From the NCBI GenBank assembly GCA_964415715.1, contig CAYQBK010000044.1, forward strand, positions 1 through 25,364: DNA of 25,364 nt, given 5' to 3'. The number at the start of each line of letters is the position of its first letter. Positions within the stretch are counted from its first letter, which is position 1. Below the pieces are notes generated by a model. It was not told the origin of the DNA. It searched no databases and saw only the letters and a program-made list of their open reading frames with translations. Below, piece by piece: positions 1 through 7,490 of the stretch. Source of the stretch: DALYDK01 sp964415715 (GTDB lineage: Bacteria; Patescibacteriota; Saccharimonadia; Saccharimonadales; CAIOMD01). The translations under genes and the position numbers were made by a program.

Positions 1-25
1 AGCGCATGGAGAAAAACAACTCTCG

Positions 26-853
26 ATGGACGTGATGATGACCGAGAAGTACAACCCTGTCAGTAAGAGTACAAAACGACTCGATAACGATGTTCATGAT
101 GCCTTGCGAGCGCTTGGCATCGACGAATCAGATTTATACAGGATTACCGCTCCCGAGATTCCCGATATGCTATTAACTCAGGCTAGCAGATTCTCAGAAT
201 CTATAATCTCCACTGAGCGTACATGGGGACTCGTTGTTAATAGGGGTAAAATCGTACAATCTACCGAGAACTTCAAGGGATTCGGAGGCGATGCTAATCA
301 CGCCGTATCGTATATTGCTGAGGAGCGTGTTGGTCCTACGCTGGTACTTCTGGCAATATCTCAACTACTGCTAGTCCTAGAGGCCCAATATGCGAAGTTA
401 CGTGATGGCGCACAACTTCAACACAAAAAGTTCAAAGTAAGGAGTGTTGGAAATTTAAGTGGCATCGTCCTTGATTCGAGCCTTACTCTTGCCAGTATTC
501 GACAAGATGTTGCTAATCTCCGACGGCATAAGCGATGGTTTGAGGGCGCTAATTTTGTGATGAGGATTGCACCGGTCTTTGCCGCAAAATTCAAACCCAA
601 AGAGAAAAAACCGATAGACTTCTTTGATGATGTTATGGATCGCAATGACGAGACTTTCAAAAGGCTGTCGAAGCTAGATAGCGATTACAGGGATATTCTC
701 ACGACTATATCTCAACTTGGAGCAACAGGAACTGATATCAAAACGAGTCGCTGGGCGCTGGCAGTATCGGCATTATCGCTAATAGTTGCTATTATTGCAT
801 TATACGTATCGTACAAAACGGGCGTACCACCGAGTGCGATGGGAGGAAAATAA
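26..853 (+). CDS. Unknown protein with a C-terminal membrane anchor
   Basis: I do not recognise a family. The 275-residue product is soluble-looking and charged for about 240 residues, then has one hydrophobic segment at about residues 243-264 and a short polar tail, so it is predicted to be a tail-anchored membrane protein with its bulk in the cytoplasm. A hydrophobic helix at about 102-118 (GPTLVLLAISQLLLVLE) could be buried or membrane-associated. No catalytic motif is visible. The start is uncertain: ATG codons lie at 26, 35 and 38, and the only upstream purine-rich stretch (GGAG at 8-11) is rather far from the first. Its stop codon overlaps the next ATG by one base, so it is translationally coupled to the HAD-type gene, and the two probably work together. 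Function is open. Confidence 0.7.
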   Translation: MDVMMTEKYNPVSKSTKRLDNDVHDALRALGIDESDLYRITAPEIPDMLLTQASRFSESIISTERTWGLVVNRGKIVQSTENFKGFGGDANHAVSYIAEERVGPTLVLLAISQLLLVLEAQYAKLRDGAQLQHKKFKVRSVGNLSGIVLDSSLTLASIRQDVANLRRHKRWFEGANFVMRIAPVFAAKFKPKEKKPIDFFDDVMDRNDETFKRLSKLDSDYRDILTTISQLGATGTDIKTSRWALAVSALSLIVAIIALYVSYKTGVPPSAMGGK

Positions 854-1260
854 TGAACATTTATCTGGATATTGATGGCGTACTATTGGCCAACGACAAA
901 GAAGCTGCGCGTCGCGCAGATAAGTTTTTGCAAGCTGTTTTGGAGAAGTATCCCGATTCAACATACTGGCTGACAACGCACAACTGGAGGGGTGAAAACA
1001 GAGCAAAAGAAGTGCTTGCTCCACATCTTAATCCCGAAACAGTAGAGTTGCTCGACAAGATTAAACCCTCAGAGTGGAATGATCTAAAGACTGACGCAAT
1101 AGATTTCGAGCAAGACTTTCTGTGGTTTGATGATGATCTTTGGCCCAATGAGCTTAGTGTGCTTGAAAAACATGAAGCAGTCCAAAACTTTATCATGGTT
1201 GATCTTCATAAAGACCCCGATATGCTCGATAAGCTAACTCAAGTCATCCTCGGTAAATAG
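853..1260 (+). CDS. Small HAD-superfamily hydrolase
   Basis: A 135-residue HAD-type phosphohydrolase. The nucleophile motif DxDGV is at residues 6-10 (DIDGV), the motif II threonine lies in LTTH (40-43), a candidate motif III lysine is K79, and the acidic motif IV is WFDDD (91-95). HAD enzymes transfer or hydrolyse phosphate through an aspartyl-phosphate intermediate. There is almost no cap insertion, so a large or protein-borne substrate is possible; the substrate cannot be read from sequence. The ATG overlaps the preceding stop (TAATG), with GGGAGG eight bases upstream inside the preceding gene, which supports both the start and co-expression. Its 3' end overlaps the convergent PLD-like gene by 17 bases. 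Confidence 0.82.
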   Translation: MNIYLDIDGVLLANDKEAARRADKFLQAVLEKYPDSTYWLTTHNWRGENRAKEVLAPHLNPETVELLDKIKPSEWNDLKTDAIDFEQDFLWFDDDLWPNELSVLEKHEAVQNFIMVDLHKDPDMLDKLTQVILGK

Positions 1261-1735
1261 GTACGTACTTCATTGCGTCTGTGAACCGCAGCATCTCCTC
1301 CGCGAGTGTTGATGACAGAATGCGCCTCATAATCTCGCAGCTATCGTTTTGCGAGAGGATATTCAAGCTACCCTCCCACAAAACATCGTCAATTACTGCT
1401 ATCTTGCGGTGGTGCTTTACGGTATAAAGCACCTTGATCCCTAGCTCCTGCATTGCCTGAATGCCGTTCGAAGCCTGTCCAATATACTCTCCATCATGTT
1501 CATCGGGACATCGAGTGTTTACTGTGATCGCTATACCTCTTTGTCGCAGTCCTTCAAAAATCGGCAGTAACTCCTCAATACGCCTTTTCGTGATGAATGG
1601 GCTTTCGATATAGACTCTTTGCCTTGCGTACCGTAAGTCGTCTGTAAATGTTTTGTAGAACGTCCTATTGTCAAAAAGCAGCGAGCTGGCGAGTCCTTGC
1701 GTATCGATCGTACGTGAGAAGAATGACCTAAACAT
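1244..1735 (-). CDS. Phospholipase D-like protein with one HKD motif
   Basis: The 163-residue product has one PLD active-site motif: H109-x-K111-x4-D116, followed by GSLN at 122-125, the usual Gly-Ser/Asn companion. One HKD copy suggests it works as a homodimer. The flanking pattern (SPFITKRRIEELL, then a strand, then HHRKIAVIDD) resembles PLD domains found at the end of helicase or nuclease proteins rather than lipid-cleaving enzymes, so DNA or RNA is the more likely substrate; that is inference. I chose the ATG at 1735 because GAGGAG lies seven bases upstream; an in-frame ATG at 1762 would add nine residues. With the chosen start the gene overlaps the recombinase stop by eight bases, so the two are coupled. 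Confidence 0.78.
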   Translation of the reverse strand: MFRSFFSRTIDTQGLASSLLFDNRTFYKTFTDDLRYARQRVYIESPFITKRRIEELLPIFEGLRQRGIAITVNTRCPDEHDGEYIGQASNGIQAMQELGIKVLYTVKHHRKIAVIDDVLWEGSLNILSQNDSCEIMRRILSSTLAEEMLRFTDAMKYVPIYRG

Positions 1736-3020
1736 CACTATTCTCCTCGTCTTCATCGTCATCTTCTTTTTCGATGATATCTAAGCTATCTACCCCTATC
1801 AAAGTTCTATAATCGTTCTTGATGCTCAGCCAAGATGACATACTAGGATCCTCGAGATCCTTTTTTGTTGAAATAACAGATTGAGTCAGGCTGTTTTGCT
1901 TGGTTATAACCTTTTGTTTATTAAGCTTATCTTCATCAAGCTTGCGTTTGAGCGGCTCGAGCCACTCGTAAGGGGTTATAGAGACCTTATTATCTTTCAA
2001 AATCGAGTTATAACCTATAGCAAGAAGTATGTCTCGCTTGCGTAGTATGTCACCCGTACGAAACTCTATGGATGCATTGTGTAGAGAATCAACAGTTTTA
2101 CCGACCAACTCGTACCATTTTTTCGAAGTGTCTTTAGCTTTGGCGTGACTTGACCTAGCAGCTTCAAGTTCATTCTTTAATTTTGTGTAACGTCGTGTGT
2201 ATGTTTCTTTGTCAATTATACCGTCTTCTAACATATCAATTAACTTGTCCATCTTTGCTTCAATCTGACTAATTGTGTCATTAATAGAGGTATCTCTTAT
2301 ATTTCGTGACTCTGCTTCTTTTTTAGCAATGATCTTTACGGTTCTTGATCCCCATTCATATAAATCAGTTGGTAGACTATAATCATTTAGTAGCGAATCA
2401 ATTTGATCAAATAGATCTTGCTCACGAGTCACGCCTCGCTGGGTACAGTACTCTCTTTTGTGAGTACAATGGTAATAGTTATAGTAGTTCACTGAGCTGT
2501 TTTTAAGTCGTTTAGATTTTCGTTCAGCCGTAACTGAACACGAACATTCACCGCACACTAGTAAGCCTTTTAATTCAAATACTTTTTTCGAGACATATCT
2601 TGTCCGCCCCTTTTTGCCGAGTATGTTTTGGACTCGCTCGAATTGATCTCTAGATATCATGCGTGGGTAACTTGCAACATACATCTTAGCGGGGTCGTTC
2701 GGATAGTCTGGGTGTGGAATTCTCCCGTAGTATCTTGGGTTTACTAATATCTTATATATCGAGCTTCGCGAAAGTGGACCACCACCGACCTTGTTTCTTT
2801 TTATCGATTTATAACCTTTTTCATCAAGCATGACTTTGATCTCGGCTATCGTGTAACCTTCGAGATACTTTTCGAATATGCTTTTTACATGTTCAAACCT
2901 TTCGGGATCTTTCTCAATAGTCTTTAGCACAGTATTATTGATATATCCTGGAGGTGCTACTCCTGAATGTCCACCATCCTTTAGCTTCTTTCCGACACCT
3001 CTTTTGACATCTTTACTCAA
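1728..3020 (-). CDS. Large serine recombinase lacking its catalytic domain
   Basis: The 430 residues match only the C-terminal part of large serine recombinases. The product opens with the linker normally found after the resolvase domain (SKDVKRGVGKKL, then GVAPPGY), followed by the recombinase DNA-binding domain (about 20-125), a zinc ribbon (CGEC near 157-160, then later Cys residues), a long coiled coil (about 250-310) and an acidic tail. The roughly 140-residue N-terminal catalytic domain with the nucleophilic serine is missing. The frame opens after a TAA only four codons upstream of the putative TTG start, so no extension is possible. Alone it cannot cleave DNA. It is most likely a remnant of an integrated element, cut where the SET-gene operon begins; a DNA-binding role in trans is possible. 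Confidence 0.85.
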   Translation of the reverse strand: MSKDVKRGVGKKLKDGGHSGVAPPGYINNTVLKTIEKDPERFEHVKSIFEKYLEGYTIAEIKVMLDEKGYKSIKRNKVGGGPLSRSSIYKILVNPRYYGRIPHPDYPNDPAKMYVASYPRMISRDQFERVQNILGKKGRTRYVSKKVFELKGLLVCGECSCSVTAERKSKRLKNSSVNYYNYYHCTHKREYCTQRGVTREQDLFDQIDSLLNDYSLPTDLYEWGSRTVKIIAKKEAESRNIRDTSINDTISQIEAKMDKLIDMLEDGIIDKETYTRRYTKLKNELEAARSSHAKAKDTSKKWYELVGKTVDSLHNASIEFRTGDILRKRDILLAIGYNSILKDNKVSITPYEWLEPLKRKLDEDKLNKQKVITKQNSLTQSVISTKKDLEDPSMSSWLSIKNDYRTLIGVDSLDIIEKEDDDEDEENSDV

Positions 3021-3021
3021 C

Positions 3022-3050
3022 TTTACCGGATTTTAGTACTGGTCTATAAT
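3022..3050 (+). promoter_or_regulatory. Promoter of the SET/acylase/TrpRS operon
   Basis: TTTACC (3022-3027), a 17-base spacer, then a perfect TATAAT (3045-3050). The -10 box ends only three bases before the ATG at 3054 and 12 before the in-frame ATG at 3063, so the transcript would start at or inside the beginning of the gene. No Shine-Dalgarno sequence is present. Confidence 0.65.
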
Positions 3051-3053
3051 CGT

Positions 3054-3584
3054 ATGGTGGATATGGTTGTAAAATCTTGGATTTCACCTAAAGTCAAACT
3101 TGGCAAAAGCCCAATTCATGGAGAGGGGCTATTCGCAATTGAGAAAATAGCGAAAAATGAAGTGATCGCATACAAAGGTGGCTATTTGCTTGAAGTGTGT
3201 GATTTTAATAAACTTCCAGACGAGTGCAAAGCTGCAGAGCTGCAAGTTGACGATACTATTTTCCTTGCTCCAAAAAGTAAATCAGAGGCGAAAGGTGTGA
3301 TGGTCGGTATCAACCATTCATGTTCGCCGAATGTCGGTATTTGCGGCCAGATAGACACTACTGCCATGCGTGATATTGAACTTGGTGAAGAATTAACGGG
3401 TGATTATGTGGTTGCATATCAAAATGAGTACTTCAATTTTATGTGCAACTGCGGGTCAAAGGATTGTCGTGGTGTCGTTACATCAGACGACTGGAAAAAT
3501 CCTGAGCTGCAGCAAAGATACAAAGGGTACTTTTCGATGTACTTACAGAAAATGATAGATAATGAAAAACAGGAGAGAAAATGA
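3054..3584 (+). CDS. SET-domain protein (putative lysine methyltransferase)
   Basis: A 176-residue SET protein. The AdoMet-binding entry is G-x-G-like at 17-27 (GKSPIHGEGLF), the core pseudoknot motif NHSCSPN is at 87-93, GEELTGDY with the catalytic-type Tyr is at 111-118, and a post-SET cysteine cluster CNCGSKDC at 131-138 would bind zinc with C90. All core residues are present, so activity is expected; in bacteria such proteins methylate lysines of unknown partners. The true start may be the ATG at 3063, because the TATAAT box is only three bases from the ATG at 3054. Its TGA overlaps the next ATG (ATGA), so it is the first gene of an operon with the two zinc hydrolases. Confidence 0.88.
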   Translation: MVDMVVKSWISPKVKLGKSPIHGEGLFAIEKIAKNEVIAYKGGYLLEVCDFNKLPDECKAAELQVDDTIFLAPKSKSEAKGVMVGINHSCSPNVGICGQIDTTAMRDIELGEELTGDYVVAYQNEYFNFMCNCGSKDCRGVVTSDDWKNPELQQRYKGYFSMYLQKMIDNEKQERK

Positions 3585-4333
3585 AAATACTAATTGTAAC
3601 AATGCAGCATGGTAATGAAATATTTGGACAGAGAATTATTGACCATTTTAAGGACTCTAGCGTAGACACGATTATCGCAAACCCAAAAGCTTACGAACAA
3701 AAAAAACGATTCATAGAGACCGATATGAATAGATCATACCAAAGAGACGGCCAAAAAAGCTACGAAGAAAAACGAGCCGATGAAATATACGAGCTTACTC
3801 AAAAATATGATTTTGTCATAGACATTCACACGACCACATCAAATATAGATTTCGTACCTATAGTTGCCCGCATGAATGATCGAGTAAAGCAGGCTTTGTC
3901 ACATTTGCCGAGTGACGAGATTGCTCAAATGGAGTTTACAGGGGTGGATCATTCACTTATAGGCTGCGTAGATGATAGTATCTCTCTTGAGTTTAATGAA
4001 GATTTCGCTAAAACTAAGGAGGCTCTACAGATAGTTGGATCATTGGTCGATGGACTTCAAGAAAATACCTATGGCTCATCTTTGAACAAGATTCTCTATC
4101 ACATCGTTGGCACTATCCCAGAAGATACAAATTTAGACAACGAGCACAATTTTATATTTAGCAAAAACCATGATTACCATCCGTTTCTAATTGGAGAAAA
4201 ACACTACAAGGGATATAAGGGCTTCTATGCCGAGAAGACGTCATCGATACAGCTATATGAAACAGGGGTTGACAAAATTGTTAATTCAACTCTATTAAGA
4301 GAAAAGTTAACGGGTGGCAGAAAGTCTAACTGA
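3581..4333 (+). CDS. Succinylglutamate desuccinylase/aspartoacylase-family zinc hydrolase, copy 1
   Basis: A 250-residue member of the AspA/AstE branch of the M14 metallopeptidase fold. Zinc ligands are H10 and E13 in QHGNE and H83 in DIHTT; the substrate-carboxylate motif DMNR is at 48-51, and the catalytic base is E137 in SLEF. All are intact. Relatives cleave N-acyl amino acids or C-terminal residues; the precise substrate is unknown. AGGAG (3571-3575) lies five bases before the ATG, which overlaps the stop of the SET gene. It is followed 52 bases later by a clear paralogue. Base composition here is nearer to the AT-rich part of the window than that of its paralogue. Confidence 0.87.
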   Translation: MKILIVTMQHGNEIFGQRIIDHFKDSSVDTIIANPKAYEQKKRFIETDMNRSYQRDGQKSYEEKRADEIYELTQKYDFVIDIHTTTSNIDFVPIVARMNDRVKQALSHLPSDEIAQMEFTGVDHSLIGCVDDSISLEFNEDFAKTKEALQIVGSLVDGLQENTYGSSLNKILYHIVGTIPEDTNLDNEHNFIFSKNHDYHPFLIGEKHYKGYKGFYAEKTSSIQLYETGVDKIVNSTLLREKLTGGRKSN

Positions 4334-4385
4334 TTATGTCTGAAAAGCGCCCAGCAATAAAGAACCATCAAGTGGATATATTGAA

Positions 4386-5108
4386 ATGAAAGTGGGTAGC
4401 GCAGAAAATCAACTTGTGGTGGTCGGATGTCAGCATGGTAACGAACGTTTTGGCAAAGTGGTTATTGACGATGTGAAGGCTGACGCGGAACTTCGCACTC
4501 AAGTCCGAACGATACTTGCAAATGAACGAGCATATGAACTAAACGAACGATGGGTCGACACCGACCTGAATAGGTCGTTTAATCGTGATGACATGTCTGG
4601 CCACGAAGCAGATATTGCACCGCGCGTGCTTAGTGAGAGTCTAAAGTCTAAGTATCTATTAGACGTACATACTACGAAAGCCGACGTGACCTTTATCCCA
4701 ATCGTTACCAGCTTATCAAGAGGCGTACGTTACATCTTAAGTCATTTGGAGACCGAGAATGTCGCTTTCATCAAGGCAGCTGAAGCGCCTAATTCGCTTA
4801 TCGGAAATCATCCTGCGGCAGTTTCATTGGAGTTCGGCGAAGATTATTCTCAGACAGATGAAGCCACTCATATTGCAATCAGCACCATAAGGAGTATTTT
4901 GAGTGGAAGGCAAGGAGTGCACACAAGTAAGAGAGTCTATGAGATTGACAGTCTTATACCAAACGATGCCGAGCCGCTACCAGACGGAATACAGAGTGGC
5001 GAGTTTAGCTCAGGCCATAATGGATATGTGCTTATGCCACGAGCTACAACTTATCAAGGATTTTTAGCCAGAAATGTTTATAATATTGATTTAACGGGTG
5101 GCGAGTAA
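4386..5108 (+). CDS. Succinylglutamate desuccinylase/aspartoacylase-family zinc hydrolase, copy 2
   Basis: A 240-residue paralogue of the preceding gene with the same active-site layout: H17 and E20 in QHGNE, DLNR (60-63), H95 in DVHTT and E149 in SLEF. The two proteins share organisation from end to end, and both end near an LTGG tetrapeptide, so they arose from one ancestral gene but are strongly diverged, suggesting different substrates or a heterodimer. No good Shine-Dalgarno sequence precedes the ATG; instead a 17-codon open frame (4336-4389) ends in AAATGA overlapping it, so initiation may depend on re-initiation. The trpS remnant follows after 12 bases in the same operon. Confidence 0.85.
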   Translation: MKVGSAENQLVVVGCQHGNERFGKVVIDDVKADAELRTQVRTILANERAYELNERWVDTDLNRSFNRDDMSGHEADIAPRVLSESLKSKYLLDVHTTKADVTFIPIVTSLSRGVRYILSHLETENVAFIKAAEAPNSLIGNHPAAVSLEFGEDYSQTDEATHIAISTIRSILSGRQGVHTSKRVYEIDSLIPNDAEPLPDGIQSGEFSSGHNGYVLMPRATTYQGFLARNVYNIDLTGGE

Positions 5109-5120
5109 GGATAAGGTGTT

Positions 5121-6122
5121 ATGACATCACATGAGAGCAGAATTGTAACAGGTATACAACCTACTGGAGAGCTGACAATCGCGAACTACGTAGGCGCGAT
5201 GAAGCCGGTTGTCGAAATGTAAGATAACTTCGAGGGTTCGATTAACCTGTTTGTTGCTGATTTGCACGGTCTGACAGATCAAGAGCCAGACGTGGTGAAC
5301 GCTAATCGTCTCGACACGGTGCGCTCATTCCTCGCCGCTGGTGCCGACCCAGAACGAACGAATATCTATCTCCAAAGCCAAGTTGAAGAACCTACAGTAG
5401 TATTGGCGAATTATATGGACAGGCACACGACAATCTCAGAGCTATTGCGCAACCCGACATTAAAAGACAAGCTCAAATACGATGCCAAAGCAGAATCAAT
5501 CAACGTTGCTCTCGGTCGCTACCCAATCCTTATGGCGGCCGACATATTCGTACAAGACGCCGACAAAGTACCGGTGGGTGAAGACCAATACCCGCATATT
5601 GAGTTCGCTCGTAGGCTCGCTCGCCGATTTAATAATGAATACGGCAAGGGTGAATCAATCATTGTAGAGCCAGAAGTCATAGCAGTTGAAGCGTTAAGGA
5701 TTTTGGCACTGAATGGCGATGGCAAAATGAGCAAATCAAACCCACGCGGTGCAATCTTCCTGAAAGACACCCCAGAAGATGTAGAGGGTAAAATCAAGCG
5801 CGCGAAGACAGATGCGCCAGGCGAAATGAATGACTCGCTTGAAAGCCACTTTACACTCTGTCGCCATCTCTGCAAAGATGAGCAGCAGGCGCAACATCTC
5901 GAGCGGTTCAAAGCAGCACACCTTGACGGTAAACCTATCATGGCCGACTTTAAAAAGTTTATGACGGAACTTGTAAATAACTACTTGGACGAATTCCAAA
6001 CGAATTATAATAGTATCACGCCAAGCGACGTACAAAGTGTGATAACGGATGGTGGTCAACAAGCATTCGACCAAGCATCAGGCGTTGTTGCGCGTGCTAA
6101 ACGAGCTATGGGCGTTATTTAG
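5121..6122 (+). pseudogene. trpS: Tryptophanyl-tRNA synthetase paralogue interrupted by an in-frame TAA
   Basis: Reading from the ATG at 5121 gives a class I TrpRS start (VTGIQPTGEL...NYVGAMKPVVEM), then TAA at 5220-5222, then the same frame continues without another lesion for 299 codons. Homologues usually have Gln at this place, so a CAA-to-TAA change is the simplest explanation. The rest includes PVGEDQ and an intact KMSKS loop (DGKMSKSNP). The HIGH-equivalent, normally HIGN, reads TIAN, which removes the ATP-contacting His and a Gly. Two independent defects make ordinary TrpRS activity unlikely. No credible restart exists; the first NTG codon after the stop is a TTG at 5262 inside the conserved ADLHGLT motif. 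It is the last gene of the SET/hydrolase operon and G+C-rich compared with DNA to the right. Confidence 0.85.
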
Positions 6123-6259
6123 AGCCTCGCCGTATGATCTAAAAGTTAATCTTGATCCACTTGAGGTGATTGTGGTTAACTTAGTTACGTAAGCTCTGTA
6201 CAAAAAGAGTTCTAATTTCGGCCACGATGCTCAGCCATAAACGAGATTAGTTCGGAATT

Positions 6260-6284
6260 GTCGCCTTTTTTGGGCGACTTTTTC
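6260..6284 (+). terminator. Rho-independent terminator after the trpS operon
   Basis: GTCGCC (6260-6265) pairs with GGCGAC (6273-6278) around a T-rich loop and is followed by a T5 run. It ends the left-hand operon and sits close to the change from G+C-richer to AT-rich DNA. Confidence 0.8.
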
Positions 6285-6308
6285 GTTTTTGTTTGTTGCA
6301 TAACAAGA

Positions 6309-6332
6309 ATACCAGAGCTATCGCTCTAGTAT
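6309..6332. repeat. Ten-base-pair hairpin with a TATC loop
   Basis: ATACCAGAGC (6309-6318) and GCTCTAGTAT (6323-6332) pair with a single C-A mismatch. No T-run follows, so it is not a standard terminator. An orphan Shine-Dalgarno sequence follows at 6343-6348. Confidence 0.5.
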
Positions 6333-6383
6333 TTAGACAAAAAAGGAGAAACTTGTGTCGAACCCAGCTTACCTACTTTATCT

Positions 6384-6394
6384 TATGCTAAAAT
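6384..6394 (+). promoter_or_regulatory. Extended -10 promoter of the DUF3137-like gene
   Basis: TATGCTAAAAT is a strong extended -10 element (TG, one base, TAAAAT). It ends six bases before the ATG at 6401, so the transcript should begin at or next to the start codon. No -35 box at the right spacing is obvious, as expected for extended -10 promoters. Confidence 0.55.
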
Positions 6395-6400
6395 TATCAT

Positions 6401-7441
6401 ATGCTTTTCGGTGATAAAATAAAAAATGAAATTAAAAAGCGTTCAGAGATAAATCCCCTGTGGGATTACGACTTACTCGAAACAACTGCCCATAATAGCC
6501 TTGCTGCCTATACTAATACTATAAATGCAGGCAACCAGGAATACCTAAAAGCACTAGTGACTACGCAGTATGCAGAATACGTTGAAGCAATGCTTGCATA
6601 TATGCGAGCTAATGGGTTAAGCGTAAAGTCTGAAAGAAAAATTTGGAGATTTAAAATTACAAAAATATCAGCACCTGAGGATCTTGATAGCTGGTTTATT
6701 GCTGAAGTTGGAGTAAGTAATGAAGATACACTATATGAATACGGCAAAATAGCTAATGAATATGCTGAAAGCGCAGCAGATAATCGTGAAGTATGGCAAT
6801 TTATGCTAAACAATAATCAATGGAAACTGGCTTCAAGAAGCATTGATATTCAATTTTCAAATAAAACTACAACTGAAGCACTAACTGCATTTGCAAATCG
6901 AAATAATTATGTCACTTCTGGATTCACCGAAAATTGGTTTGCCACAAGGGATAGTTGGTTAACCCCAATAGGCAATGCCGATATTCTTTTTTCGGGTGTA
7001 TCGGCATTTGACCGAATGAATAATAATGTTTTGTATCAGATTGCGGAAATAAACAGACAGAATTCAGATGGTTTTGAGGGTTCATATCTTATTGGGCACA
7101 CAAAATTAGCAAAACAATATGAAAAAATTGTAATTATACCAAAAGTACAGATTAGAAATGGTAAAAAAATTGATTCAAAAGACAGAATTGCATTAGAATG
7201 GCCTCAGTTCAATGAAAGATTTTTATTTTATGCCTCATCAACAGAACGAGTAAGTGCCCTTGAGTTGGTCAACCCTAAGTTTATGCAAGAATTATATAAC
7301 ATGAACTCCTTAGCAATTGTAGATATCGTCGGAGATCGAGCATTAGTATTTGTTTATCTAGACAATAATTTACTGACAGAACAAGACATATTACAGATGC
7401 AACAAATTTTGCAAATGGTCGAAAAAGAATTGGCAAAATAA
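6401..7441 (+). CDS. NTF2/Tim44-like plus DUF3137-like protein
   Basis: A 346-residue protein that I read as two domains. Residues about 18-150 look like an NTF2/Tim44-type cone fold: an N-terminal helix pair, then alternating strands ending in VWQFMLNNNQWKL, the usual last strand of this fold. Residues about 200-340 resemble DUF3137, with the pattern FNERFLFYASS, LVNPKFMQEL, and a final VFVYLDNNLL strand. No signal peptide or membrane segment is visible. The family function is unknown. The gene appears to be monocistronic with its own extended -10 element and no Shine-Dalgarno sequence. The domain assignments come from pattern reading and need a profile search. Confidence 0.7.
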   Translation: MLFGDKIKNEIKKRSEINPLWDYDLLETTAHNSLAAYTNTINAGNQEYLKALVTTQYAEYVEAMLAYMRANGLSVKSERKIWRFKITKISAPEDLDSWFIAEVGVSNEDTLYEYGKIANEYAESAADNREVWQFMLNNNQWKLASRSIDIQFSNKTTTEALTAFANRNNYVTSGFTENWFATRDSWLTPIGNADILFSGVSAFDRMNNNVLYQIAEINRQNSDGFEGSYLIGHTKLAKQYEKIVIIPKVQIRNGKKIDSKDRIALEWPQFNERFLFYASSTERVSALELVNPKFMQELYNMNSLAIVDIVGDRALVFVYLDNNLLTEQDILQMQQILQMVEKELAK

Positions 7442-7461
7442 AACTAGTTTACATGCTGGCC

Positions 7462-7487
7462 GAGCCCAAAGAAACCACATTGGGCTC
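7462..7487 (+). other. Hairpin after the DUF3137-like gene
   Basis: GAGCCCAA (7462-7469) and TTGGGCTC (7480-7487) form a perfect eight-base-pair stem with a ten-base loop. No T-run follows, so it could be a weak terminator, an mRNA 3' stabiliser or part of the leader of the small ORF starting at 7491. Confidence 0.4.
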
Positions 7488-7490
7488 TAT

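Noticed and set aside
1..66. Open frame from the left edge ending in TAA at 64-66, a possible tail of an upstream gene.
   Set aside because: Only 21 codons are visible, it overlaps the start of the 26-853 gene in another phase, and its composition (a run of Asp codons from shifted sequence) does not look like a conserved C-terminus.
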